A DNA stretch of 11,641 nucleotides from Kordiimonadaceae bacterium (GTDB lineage Bacteria > Pseudomonadota > Alphaproteobacteria > Sphingomonadales > Emcibacteraceae): assembly GCA_018699075.1 (NCBI GenBank), contig JABIPV010000240.1, positions 1 to 11,641 of the forward strand. The letters are read 5' to 3'. Shown piece by piece: positions 5,182 to 11,641 of the stretch (position 1 is its first letter; each line of letters opens with the position of its first letter). Position numbers and translations under genes: made by a program. Below the pieces are notes generated by a model. That model did not search any database, was not told where the DNA came from, and saw nothing but the letters and a program-made list of their open reading frames with translations.

Positions 5182-7449
5182 TTACTTCATAATCGCAGTC
5201 GCCTCATCAAGTTTGCCGGCATAGTTATTTAAAACTTCAGCAAGTTTGGCCATTTGTTCTTGAGTTTCTGCCCATTTGGCTTCTTCGATGCCTTCGCGAA
5301 CACCCGGAAGAGTTTTAACGCCGTAACCGGTATAATAACCCGGAGCATATACATGATGGCGGTACCACGGACGACGTGGCAATCCTTCTTTACGGATAAG
5401 CTGTGCTTCGACCTGATACATAATCATATCTAGCTTGTTGGTATCACGCTTGTTCAGTTTATAACCTTCCATTGACATTTTCTTGTATGCTGCATCAAAA
5501 GCCATAGCAGAAGCTTTCAATTTACTGACAGAATTTTGCATTGGTGACAAATTAATATATGGCACTTCCACCTTTAATTCAGGAACAAAATAACCTTCGC
5601 GAATAACAGAATAACCTTCACGAATATTAGCAGCCGCTTTATAATGACCTTCATTCACGAGCATATTATGGCGCAAAGTATCTTTGCGTGATGTTTCCAT
5701 GGCAGACACCATTTCATCTGCATATTCCGACACCGTACGGGCCATATTACCCATTTGGAACGGAAGTACATCCGCATTGGCAAGTCGTGTGACCACACGT
5801 CCCGTTACTTCACCCAGGGCTTTAGTATAATGAAGGCCCGGATCACGGAATTCTGTGTAATAATGATAGCTGTCATAATTTGTATGGTAAGAACCACCAC
5901 CAAATTCACCACCATAACCAATATTCATTGAAGCAATTCCCAAATGTTGGAAGAAGCCTGAATAATCAGAACCACTGCCAAGCGCGCTTAAGTAATAATG
6001 ACTTGATTTTTCAGCACGTGAGCGCGTCATCGGATTATTGGACATAAGATTACGAGACTGAACCCGTTCCGCTGAACTCATGCCTTGGATCGGATCTTTT
6101 ACATCATGTGCAATCTGGTCAAAGAAGCTCTCTAATGTATGTGAGCCACCTGCGCCCAAGAAACCAGCACCGTTACCGTCCGTATTAATATAAGCAACAA
6201 GTTTTTCGCTTAGTTCTTTTGCATTATCTTCGACCCATTCAACAGAACCAATAAGCCCTTGTTCTTCGGACCCCCATGCACCAAATACGATAGTACGTTT
6301 TGGTTTATAGCCATTTTTGGCCATTTCCGAAAGAATACGCGCTTCTTCCATTTGAACCACAAGTCCGGAAATTGGGTCAGCCGCGCCGTGAACCCATGCG
6401 TCATGATGATTACCACGCATAACCCACTGATCAGGAAATTCTGATCCTTCCATTTTGGCAATGATGTTATAAGTAGGCACAATGTCCCAGTTAAATTCGA
6501 GTTTCAAATGAAGCTTCGCTGGTCCAGGTCCCATATGATATGTGATCGGTAAAGCGCCACGCCATCTTGGTGGTGCCACTGGTCCTTCAAGTGCTTGCAA
6601 AATCGGCATAGCATCTTTGTAAGATATAGGCAGTGTTGGAATGCCTACAAAAATTTCCACATCTTCAAGAGCAATACGTTTCGCATCCTTTGTTGCACCT
6701 ACATAAGGTGTTAGTGGGTCACCTGGGCGGGTCGGCAGGTCCATGATAGAGCCACGCTGCGCACCAGTTTCATGTTTCCAAGCACCTTTTGGATACATAT
6801 CGCCTTGACCATAGCCGTCGTCTTCGGGATCAGAATATATCAGCGCGCCAATTGCACCATATTCTTCAGCCATTTTTGGTTTAATACCACGCCATGAACC
6901 GCCATATTTTGAAAGGATAATTTTACCTTTAACATCTACACCACGCCTAGCTAAATCTTCATAATCTTCGCGAAGGCCTTGGTTGACAAAAACGACTTCC
7001 GCCGTAACTTCACCGTCTGGTGAGAATGAATGATAGACAGGCAAGCGCTCATCTTGATCCGAAGTTGGATCACCATCAACGGCATCTTCATCAAGTGATG
7101 CTGTAAATTTAGTCGGGGCAATCATTTCAAGCAGACGAACTTTTGGCGTCGGCATTAGAATATCGTAAGATACGATTTCAGTATCGTAGCCCCAACTTTT
7201 ATATTTTTCGGCGATAAATTCTGCGACTTCCTTATCAAAAGGCTGGCCGGTTGCATGGGGACGGGAAGTCATAAACTTCATCCAGTCATCCATGTTTTGC
7301 ACGTTTATTTGCGCATCGAATTCTTTCTCAAGTGCATATTGTTTATCGCTGTTTTCTTTTGTAAATCCGCGAATAGTATCCGCTGCATTTGTTGCCATCG
7401 TCGTCGCCGCAAAAAAAGCAGTCGTTACTAATAATTTAGATAATCCCAT
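5182..7449 (-). CDS. Exported M28 zinc metallopeptidase, glutamate carboxypeptidase II-like
   Basis: This is a 755-residue co-catalytic zinc peptidase of the M28B group (relatives of GCPII/PSMA and the transferrin receptor), expected to cleave peptides in the periplasm or outside the cell. A Sec signal peptide (MGLSKLLVTTAFFAATTMATNA, likely cleaved near residue 22) precedes the mature region. A protease-associated domain lies at about 145-290 (GKIILSKYGG, GALIYSDPED). The M28 core lies at about 320-550. By alignment with GCPII the zinc ligands are H348 (RGNHHD), D358 (GAADPISG), E396 (GSEEQGL), D424 (INTDGNG) and H522 (YHTNYDSY), with E395 as catalytic base. The last 180 residues fit the transferrin-receptor-like dimerisation domain. 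All key residues are present, so activity is expected; dipeptidase versus carboxypeptidase specificity cannot be told. A GGGAG ribosome binding site lies about ten bases before the ATG. No convincing promoter was seen. Confidence 0.92.
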   Translation of the reverse strand: MGLSKLLVTTAFFAATTMATNAADTIRGFTKENSDKQYALEKEFDAQINVQNMDDWMKFMTSRPHATGQPFDKEVAEFIAEKYKSWGYDTEIVSYDILMPTPKVRLLEMIAPTKFTASLDEDAVDGDPTSDQDERLPVYHSFSPDGEVTAEVVFVNQGLREDYEDLARRGVDVKGKIILSKYGGSWRGIKPKMAEEYGAIGALIYSDPEDDGYGQGDMYPKGAWKHETGAQRGSIMDLPTRPGDPLTPYVGATKDAKRIALEDVEIFVGIPTLPISYKDAMPILQALEGPVAPPRWRGALPITYHMGPGPAKLHLKLEFNWDIVPTYNIIAKMEGSEFPDQWVMRGNHHDAWVHGAADPISGLVVQMEEARILSEMAKNGYKPKRTIVFGAWGSEEQGLIGSVEWVEDNAKELSEKLVAYINTDGNGAGFLGAGGSHTLESFFDQIAHDVKDPIQGMSSAERVQSRNLMSNNPMTRSRAEKSSHYYLSALGSGSDYSGFFQHLGIASMNIGYGGEFGGGSYHTNYDSYHYYTEFRDPGLHYTKALGEVTGRVVTRLANADVLPFQMGNMARTVSEYADEMVSAMETSRKDTLRHNMLVNEGHYKAAANIREGYSVIREGYFVPELKVEVPYINLSPMQNSVSKLKASAMAFDAAYKKMSMEGYKLNKRDTNKLDMIMYQVEAQLIRKEGLPRRPWYRHHVYAPGYYTGYGVKTLPGVREGIEEAKWAETQEQMAKLAEVLNNYAGKLDEATAIMK

Positions 7450-7529
7450 TAAAGAGCTCTCCCGTTATATTTTAACTTTTTTGAACGAAATGAGCCTATG
7501 AGAATTTGTCTTTGAATGCAAGCAAAGCA

Positions 7530-7566
7530 AAAAAAATAAAAGGCCGGATTATCCATCCGGCCTTTT
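7530..7566 (-). terminator. Rho-independent terminator of the hflKC-degP cluster
   Basis: AAAAGGCCGGAT (7538-7549) and ATCCGGCCTTTT (7555-7566) form a perfect 12-bp stem around a five-base loop. Reading the minus strand, a T-rich tail follows (complement of the A-run ending at 7537). It lies 31 bases past the degP stop and upstream of the M28 gene, separating the two transcripts. Confidence 0.88.
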
Positions 7567-7597
7567 AAATAAATTATAGTGTAAAAAAGACTATTTA

Positions 7598-9085
7598 TTA
7601 ATCGTCGTCTTCTTCTTCAAGCGATACGGGCACATGGGCATATTGACCACGGCGATAAATCGACAGAAGCACAACGGAACGTCCTGCTGTACGCAAATCT
7701 TCGATTTGTGCTTTAACTTCATCAACTGAAGACACTTCACGTTGAGTTACTTCGACAATAACATCACCGCGCCTTATTCCTCGAAGACCTTCTCTACCTG
7801 TATCATAATCAACAGCAGTGACGAGTACGCCTTTAATATCGTCTTCAATTTCAAGCTCTGCGCGGGCTTCATCATCAAGCTCTGCAAGGCTAAGATCAAG
7901 AATAGTTTCCTGCTTCTGTTCTTCAGCTTCTTTTTCAGCTTCTTCAACAGGATCGCTCTCATCAAGTTCATCAATTGAAATTTCAAGCGTTACACGTTCG
8001 CCTTTTCTTAATACGACCATATCAACAGTGCTGCCAATTTTTGTATTGGCTACTATAGATGTCAGATCACGTACTTCTTTAATTTCAGCACCATCAAATT
8101 CGACAATAATATCACCAAACTCAACGCCCGCTTTTTCAGAAGGACTATCGTCTTCTACGCTATTTACCATGGCACCGACGGCTTCATCCATGCCTAAGCT
8201 TTCGGCAATATCATCGCTAACGCCGCTAATGCGTACACCGATACGTCCGCGTTTAGTGCGACCAAATTCACGTAAATCAGCAATAATTCTCTCGGCTTGT
8301 GATGACGGAATGGCAAAACCAACACCAACATTACCACCTGTTGGTGAATAAATGGCCGTGTTAATGCCGATCACTTCACCGTCCATATTAAACATAGGGC
8401 CACCGCTATTACCACGGTTAATAGACGCATCTGTTTGCAAATAATGATCGTAAGGACCTGAGCCGATGTTACGGTTACTTGCGGAAATAATCCCAGCAGT
8501 CACAGAGGAACCAATACCAAAAGGATTTCCGATGGCAAGAACCCAATCACCAATACGTGATTTTGTATCGTCACCAAATTTTACCGCTGTTAATTTCTCA
8601 TCTGTAGTCACTTTTAGAACCGCAATATCGACTTTATCGTCGCTGCCGATCACTTCTGCTTCTAGTTCTGTACCATCCTGAAGTTTAATTGATACTTCAT
8701 CAGCATCTTTAATAACGTGATGGTTTGTAATGATAATGCCTGTTTCATCAATGATGAAACCACTACCCAATGATCTTCTTTGTCGTGTGCGTGGACGACT
8801 TGGTGTACTATCGTCGTTATTATCACTTTCAGCACCGGGAGGAGCAAACCTTTTGAAAAACTCTTCAAATGGTGAACCGGGTGGAAAACCACCCCCGCCG
8901 CCTCTTCTGCTCTGATCTACTTTAATATTTTGTGTTGTATAAACGTTCACCACGGAAGGTAAAAGTTTCTCTGAAAGATCTGCAAAACTCTCCGGGGCTC
9001 CTTGCGCATTCGTAACTGACGGCACTGCAATCATATAAAATATAACCACAAAGACACTGGATAATCTTTTACTTATATTCATCAT
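7598..9085 (-). CDS. degP: Do/DegP-family periplasmic serine endoprotease with two PDZ domains
   Basis: This is a 495-residue HtrA-family protease/chaperone that degrades or refolds damaged envelope proteins in the periplasm. The signal peptide runs from MMNISKRLSS to VTNA, with cleavage likely after residue 27. The trypsin-like domain carries the triad H123 (TNHHVI), D153 (KVDIAVLK) and S227 (RGNSGGP). A Gly/Pro/Arg-rich stretch (about 59-104) corresponds to the regulatory LA-loop region. PDZ1 lies at about 280-370 (GRIGVRISGV, VEFGDIIVEFDG). PDZ2 lies at about 416-490 (IKGVLVTAV, IRRGDVIVEVTQ). Between them is a very acidic linker (EEAEKEAEEQKQE, about 381-393), and the protein ends EEEDDD. 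An AGGA (9092-9095) precedes two adjacent ATG codons, of which the first is taken. Paralogues named degQ or mucD are hard to separate from degP by sequence alone. It is the last gene of the hflK-hflC-DUF2065 cluster. Confidence 0.93.
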   Translation of the reverse strand: MMNISKRLSSVFVVIFYMIAVPSVTNAQGAPESFADLSEKLLPSVVNVYTTQNIKVDQSRRGGGGGFPPGSPFEEFFKRFAPPGAESDNNDDSTPSRPRTRQRRSLGSGFIIDETGIIITNHHVIKDADEVSIKLQDGTELEAEVIGSDDKVDIAVLKVTTDEKLTAVKFGDDTKSRIGDWVLAIGNPFGIGSSVTAGIISASNRNIGSGPYDHYLQTDASINRGNSGGPMFNMDGEVIGINTAIYSPTGGNVGVGFAIPSSQAERIIADLREFGRTKRGRIGVRISGVSDDIAESLGMDEAVGAMVNSVEDDSPSEKAGVEFGDIIVEFDGAEIKEVRDLTSIVANTKIGSTVDMVVLRKGERVTLEISIDELDESDPVEEAEKEAEEQKQETILDLSLAELDDEARAELEIEDDIKGVLVTAVDYDTGREGLRGIRRGDVIVEVTQREVSSVDEVKAQIEDLRTAGRSVVLLSIYRRGQYAHVPVSLEEEDDD

Positions 9086-9114
9086 TTTAATTCCTGATAA
9101 CTTAATTTCTATAA

Positions 9115-9120
9115 ATTGTA
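9115..9120 (-). promoter_or_regulatory. Possible -10 element of degP
   Basis: On the minus strand these bases read TACAAT, five of six matches to TATAAT, about 30 bases before the degP ATG. The position 17 bp upstream is occupied by ATAAAA, not a -35 consensus, and adjoins the tandem repeat at 9141-9161. The layout would suit an activator-dependent promoter, but it is a single hexamer in A/T-rich DNA. Confidence 0.3.
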
Positions 9121-9140
9121 TACTATTGTTGTTTTCATTT

Positions 9141-9161
9141 TATGACCAAATATGACCAAAT
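9141..9161. repeat. Perfect 10-bp tandem repeat upstream of degP
   Basis: TATGACCAAA occurs twice in direct succession (9141-9150, 9151-9160), and the next base continues the period. It lies in the 111-base gap between the DUF2065 stop and the degP start. A direct repeat with a one-helical-turn period is the usual shape of a site for an OmpR-family response regulator. The repeat is certain; its function is inferred. Confidence 0.6.
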
Positions 9162-9196
9162 TACGGTTATGATACGTTCTTAAGCATATAAAACCT

Positions 9197-9379
9197 TCAT
9201 TTTATCAAATAAATTATCACTACCCCAATTAATAAGGCACAAAGACCTGTGGTTCTTATGCTGTTTTCAGATTGCGTAAGAACCACAGAAATCATGTTTT
9301 TCATGGCCTTTGGAAAGAGGGCATATAATAAACCCTCAATCACAAATACCAGCCCAATGGCAATGATTACTTCTTCCAT
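9197..9379 (-). CDS. DUF2065 (YjeT-like) small inner-membrane protein
   Basis: This 60-residue protein has two hydrophobic segments, about residues 4-23 (VIIAIGLVFVIEGLLYALFP) and 43-59 (TGLCALLIGVVIIYLI). They are joined by a short polar stretch containing FPKAMKNM. The pattern and the position directly after hflC match DUF2065/YjeT proteins, which sit in the same place in E. coli. The function is unknown; location suggests an accessory of the HflKC membrane complex. The start lies six bases after the hflC stop with no clear Shine-Dalgarno, so translation is probably coupled to hflC. Confidence 0.88.
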   Translation of the reverse strand: MEEVIIAIGLVFVIEGLLYALFPKAMKNMISVVLTQSENSIRTTGLCALLIGVVIIYLIK

Positions 9380-9385
9380 ATAAAC

Positions 9386-10258
9386 TTATTGCTTACCATC
9401 CATGCTGCCGAAATACCTGAAAAATTCGCTGTCTGGTGATAATACCATTGAAGTATCGCCATTTTTCATAGACTGTTTATATGCTTCCATTGAACGATAA
9501 AATGCATAAAATTCAGCATCCTTATTAAAAGCATCCGCATAAGTTTTTGCCGCGACAGCATCGCCTTCACCACGAAGCTTTTCAGAATCGCGTGTGGCTT
9601 CGGCCAGTATAACTGTCCGGTCACGTTCCGCTTTTGATGTAATACGAAGCGCTTCTTCGTTACCGCGAGCACGTGTTTCACGGGCCACTTGGTTACGGTC
9701 AGCAATCATACTATCAAAAATCGGTTTACTGTTTTCTTCAGGAAGATCTGTACGTTTAATACGAAGATCGACAATTTCAATACCAAGGTCCGTCGCTTCC
9801 TGCTTAACCGCATCACGAATGCTTTGAATTAATTCACCGCGTTCACCACTTAATGATTTTTGCAGTTCCTGAACACCAAACACTTTACGTAAGTTTGAAT
9901 TGGTAATGATAGAAAGTCTGTTTTCTGCACCAAGTTCATTGCGAACAGCTTGATACACTTTCAGAGGGTCATCAATGCGAAATTCGGTAAAAGCATCTAC
10001 AATCATACGTTTCTGATCAGATGTAATCACAATAATTTCCGGCATATCCAAAAGACGCACACGACGGTCAAAGTAAATTACATCTTGAATAAGGGGAATT
10101 TTAAAATGAATTCCGGCGTCCTTTACTGTATTTTTCCATTCACCGAACTCTAGAATAATGGCTTGGTTGGTTTCTTTTACTTGGTAGGTTGCTGAGCCAA
10201 AAAGCATCAGGCCGCCACCAAGGATAATAAGTGCAATTATAGCTTTCATATTTTTCAT
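9386..10258 (-). CDS. hflC: HflC, SPFH-domain subunit of the HflKC complex
   Basis: HflC partners HflK in a large inner-membrane assembly that surrounds and moderates the FtsH AAA protease. The 290 residues begin with one membrane anchor (about 5-23, AIIALIILGGGLMLFGSA). The SPFH/band-7 domain follows (about 25-190: YQVKETNQAIILEFGEW, GIHFKIPLIQDVIYFDRR). A long charged coiled coil comes next (about 195-250: VARETRARGNEEALRITSKA, REGDAV-like ending). The C-terminus FYAFYRSMEAY with SPDSEFFRYF is typical of HflC. The first ATG is preferred over the Met at residue 4. A TAGGAAAAAG, overlapping the hflK stop, serves as its ribosome binding site, and only nine bases separate the two genes. The downstream DUF2065 gene follows after six bases. 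Confidence 0.96.
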   Translation of the reverse strand: MKNMKAIIALIILGGGLMLFGSATYQVKETNQAIILEFGEWKNTVKDAGIHFKIPLIQDVIYFDRRVRLLDMPEIIVITSDQKRMIVDAFTEFRIDDPLKVYQAVRNELGAENRLSIITNSNLRKVFGVQELQKSLSGERGELIQSIRDAVKQEATDLGIEIVDLRIKRTDLPEENSKPIFDSMIADRNQVARETRARGNEEALRITSKAERDRTVILAEATRDSEKLRGEGDAVAAKTYADAFNKDAEFYAFYRSMEAYKQSMKNGDTSMVLSPDSEFFRYFGSMDGKQ

Positions 10259-10267
10259 GGCTTTTTC

Positions 10268-11365
10268 CTACTGATTATTTCTTTTGTTAAGTTCTGGTAG
10301 CGGAAGGTAAGGCACAACACCTGCCCCTTGGCTATCGATCATCACTTTATCTGTACCCGTGAGCACTTGCTGCATGGTGTCAAGGTATAGGCGTCGACGC
10401 GTCACATCTTTCGCTTTTGTATATTCACCTAAGATCGCTTCAAATCGTGATGCTTCACCTTCGGCTTCCGCGATTACTTTTTGCTTATAACCTTCGGCTT
10501 CTTGTAACATACGCGCTGCTTGTCCACGTGCATCAGGTACAATTCTATTTTGTTCTAATTTGGCAAGACTGATAGTTTTATCCCGATCAGCCTCTGCTTT
10601 TTGAACATCATTGAAAGCATCAGAAATTTCAGCAGGCGGACGGACGTCTTCCATTTTCACCTGGGTGATCTGGATACCGGCTTCATAACGGTTAAGCAAA
10701 TCTTGAGTGATTTGCATCACTTCAAGTTCGATACCGTTTTTGTTATTGGTCATAACACTCTGAACATCAGTTTTCGCAACCACTTCACGCATGGCACTTT
10801 CCGCGATTGATTTAACCGTCAGCTCTCTATCGCGAAGATTAAATTGATATCGAGCAGGATCATTAATTTTCCACATCACAGAAAATGGTGCATCAACAAT
10901 ATTTTCATCACCCGTTAGCATTATGCTTTCTTCATTCCTGGATGAAATTCTGTCACCACCAAGATTACGATAGCCAATTTCTATAGAATTAATTTGGGTA
11001 ACTTTAACTTTGATTAGTTTCTCAAATGGAGTTGGTAGATGGTAATGTAGACCAGGAGCTGTTACTCGGCTAAATTTTCCAAAAAGTAAAACTACACCTT
11101 CTTCTTCAGGTTGGATTGTAAAAAATCCAGTAGAGAAATACAGCGCTATAACAATTAAAATTATACTAAAAATTGATTTTGGACTATTTGGTGTTTGACC
11201 ACCTTTGCCTCCAGAAAAATTCTTCTTATATTTATTTAGAAGTTTTTCGATTTCAAGGACATTATTTGATGCGGATCCTTTTGTAGATTTTCCACCACTA
11301 CTGCCATTGCCGCTGTTATTATCGCCCCACGGATTATCCGTAAAATTTGCTAAAGATTTTAACAT
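10268..11365 (-). CDS. hflK: HflK, SPFH-domain subunit of the HflKC complex
   Basis: HflK is the larger partner of HflC in the FtsH-modulating membrane complex. The 365 residues start with a Gly/Asn/Ser-rich cytosolic tail (DNPWGDNNSGNGSSGGKS, about 10-27), the usual HflK signature. One transmembrane helix follows (about 64-84, KSIFSIILIVIALYFSTGFF). The SPFH/band-7 domain runs from about 85 to 250 (IQPEEEGVVLLFGKF, APGLHYHLPTPFEKL). A charged coiled coil spans about 250-320 (QKAEADRDKTISLAKLEQNR, EAEGYKQKVIAEAEGEASRF). The C-terminus ends VVPYLPLPEL. The ATG at 11365 is forced, because an in-frame TAA immediately precedes it and the next Met is at about residue 149. No Shine-Dalgarno is visible in the very A/T-rich leader, which is odd for the first gene of an operon. 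The 5' third of the gene looks more A/T-rich than the rest of the cluster. Confidence 0.95.
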   Translation of the reverse strand: MLKSLANFTDNPWGDNNSGNGSSGGKSTKGSASNNVLEIEKLLNKYKKNFSGGKGGQTPNSPKSIFSIILIVIALYFSTGFFTIQPEEEGVVLLFGKFSRVTAPGLHYHLPTPFEKLIKVKVTQINSIEIGYRNLGGDRISSRNEESIMLTGDENIVDAPFSVMWKINDPARYQFNLRDRELTVKSIAESAMREVVAKTDVQSVMTNNKNGIELEVMQITQDLLNRYEAGIQITQVKMEDVRPPAEISDAFNDVQKAEADRDKTISLAKLEQNRIVPDARGQAARMLQEAEGYKQKVIAEAEGEASRFEAILGEYTKAKDVTRRRLYLDTMQQVLTGTDKVMIDSQGAGVVPYLPLPELNKRNNQ

Positions 11366-11474
11366 TTATTTATTTAATTAACTTATTAAATTATTTAGTA
11401 TTTACGAGCTTCTTATGTTTTAAGATACTTGAGATTTACAATACCAGATCACTAAAGCCCAAAAACTTTACTTT
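11366..11474. other. A/T-rich spacer between the recombinase end and hflK
   Basis: This 109-base gap should hold the promoter of the hflK-hflC cluster on the minus strand. Several TA-rich hexamers resemble -10 elements, but none pairs with a credible -35 at 16-18 bp. No clear terminator for the recombinase was found. AAAG...CTTT at 11454-11469 is only a four-base stem. Confidence 0.5.
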
Positions 11475-11641
11475 TCAAGTGTCTTTTTCGAAAGATTGGT
11501 ATTTTTGAAATTGTTCTAGCAAATGCTTCTTACTTATTTTTAAATATTTTTGAGTTGAGCTAATTGACTCGTGACCTAGTAGACTTTGGACTTGACGGAG
11601 ATTAGCATCGTTTTCAAGTAAGTGAGTAGCAAAACTATGCC
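11475..11641 (-). CDS. Tyrosine recombinase, XerC/XerD-like, C-terminal fragment (runs off window)
   Basis: Only the last 54 codons are visible. They read HSFATHLLENDANLRQ, VQSLLGHESISSTQKYLKIS and a lysine-rich tail ending EKDT before a TGA at 11475-11477. This is the catalytic end of a phage-integrase/Xer-family recombinase, which cuts and rejoins DNA through a tyrosine. The conserved GH supplies the catalytic His, and the nucleophile Tyr follows nine residues later (GHESISSTQKY), the spacing of XerD. The two bases before the His codon are GG, compatible with an Arg codon for the catalytic RHSFATH arginine. The close match to the Xer pattern favours a housekeeping XerC/XerD-type enzyme, but an integrase of a mobile element cannot be excluded from this fragment. 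Confidence 0.85.
   Translation of the reverse strand, partial: HSFATHLLENDANLRQVQSLLGHESISSTQKYLKISKKHLLEQFQKYQSFEKDT

Noticed and set aside
7465..7470. TATAAC on the minus strand as a -10 element for the M28 peptidase
   Set aside because: The predicted transcript start would fall in or beside the ribosome binding site, and no -35 lies 17 bp upstream.
7818..8351. A 177-codon open frame, very rich in serine, on the plus strand
   Set aside because: It is antisense to degP. Its serine-rich low complexity is the mirror of acidic and hydrophobic codons in degP, and it resembles no protein family.

Overview
The window looks like chromosomal DNA from an A+T-leaning alphaproteobacterium. This rests on gene content and protein style: a gap-pgk pair, a short DUF465/YdcH protein of the alphaproteobacterial type, and a hflK-hflC-DUF2065-DegP/Do cluster. 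A marine lineage of the Kordiimonadales/Emcibacterales kind would fit, but the order is a guess. Nearly all of the window is genes and their signals. It reads as housekeeping genes with one poorly characterised operon in the middle.

Left part (1-2267, + strand): gap, lacking only about two N-terminal codons, overlaps pgk by one base (TAATG). The pair supplies two consecutive glycolytic steps and ends in a hairpin/T-run terminator.

Middle-left (2268-5157, + strand): a small DUF465 gene is preceded by a perfect FNR/FixK-type box. The box sits at exactly the class II activator distance from a good -10 element. Next comes a tightly packed four-gene operon: two paralogous DUF1538 membrane proteins, a P-II-like signalling protein and a two-CBS-domain protein, joined by 1- and 4-base stop/start overlaps. 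I read this as an uncharacterised membrane (probably transport) system with its own small-ligand sensors. The second DUF1538 gene is split by a -1 frame change at a run of seven T. The run contains a canonical T TTT TTC slippery heptamer, and a -1 slip there would restore the family sequence exactly. A bidirectional terminator closes the operon and also serves the convergent gene.

Right part (5128-11365, - strand): an exported glutamate-carboxypeptidase-II-like M28 metallopeptidase with all five zinc ligands stands alone. Upstream of it, in transcription order, lies hflK-hflC-DUF2065-degP. HflK and HflC form the inner-membrane SPFH complex that controls FtsH. DegP is the periplasmic protease/chaperone, so the cluster is an envelope protein quality-control locus. 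A perfect 10-bp tandem repeat lies in the degP upstream region.

Right edge (11475-11641, - strand): the last 54 codons of a XerC/XerD-like tyrosine recombinase, with its catalytic His and Tyr, run off the window. No rRNA, tRNA, CRISPR array or insertion sequence was seen, and no gene-free stretch exceeds about 270 bases.
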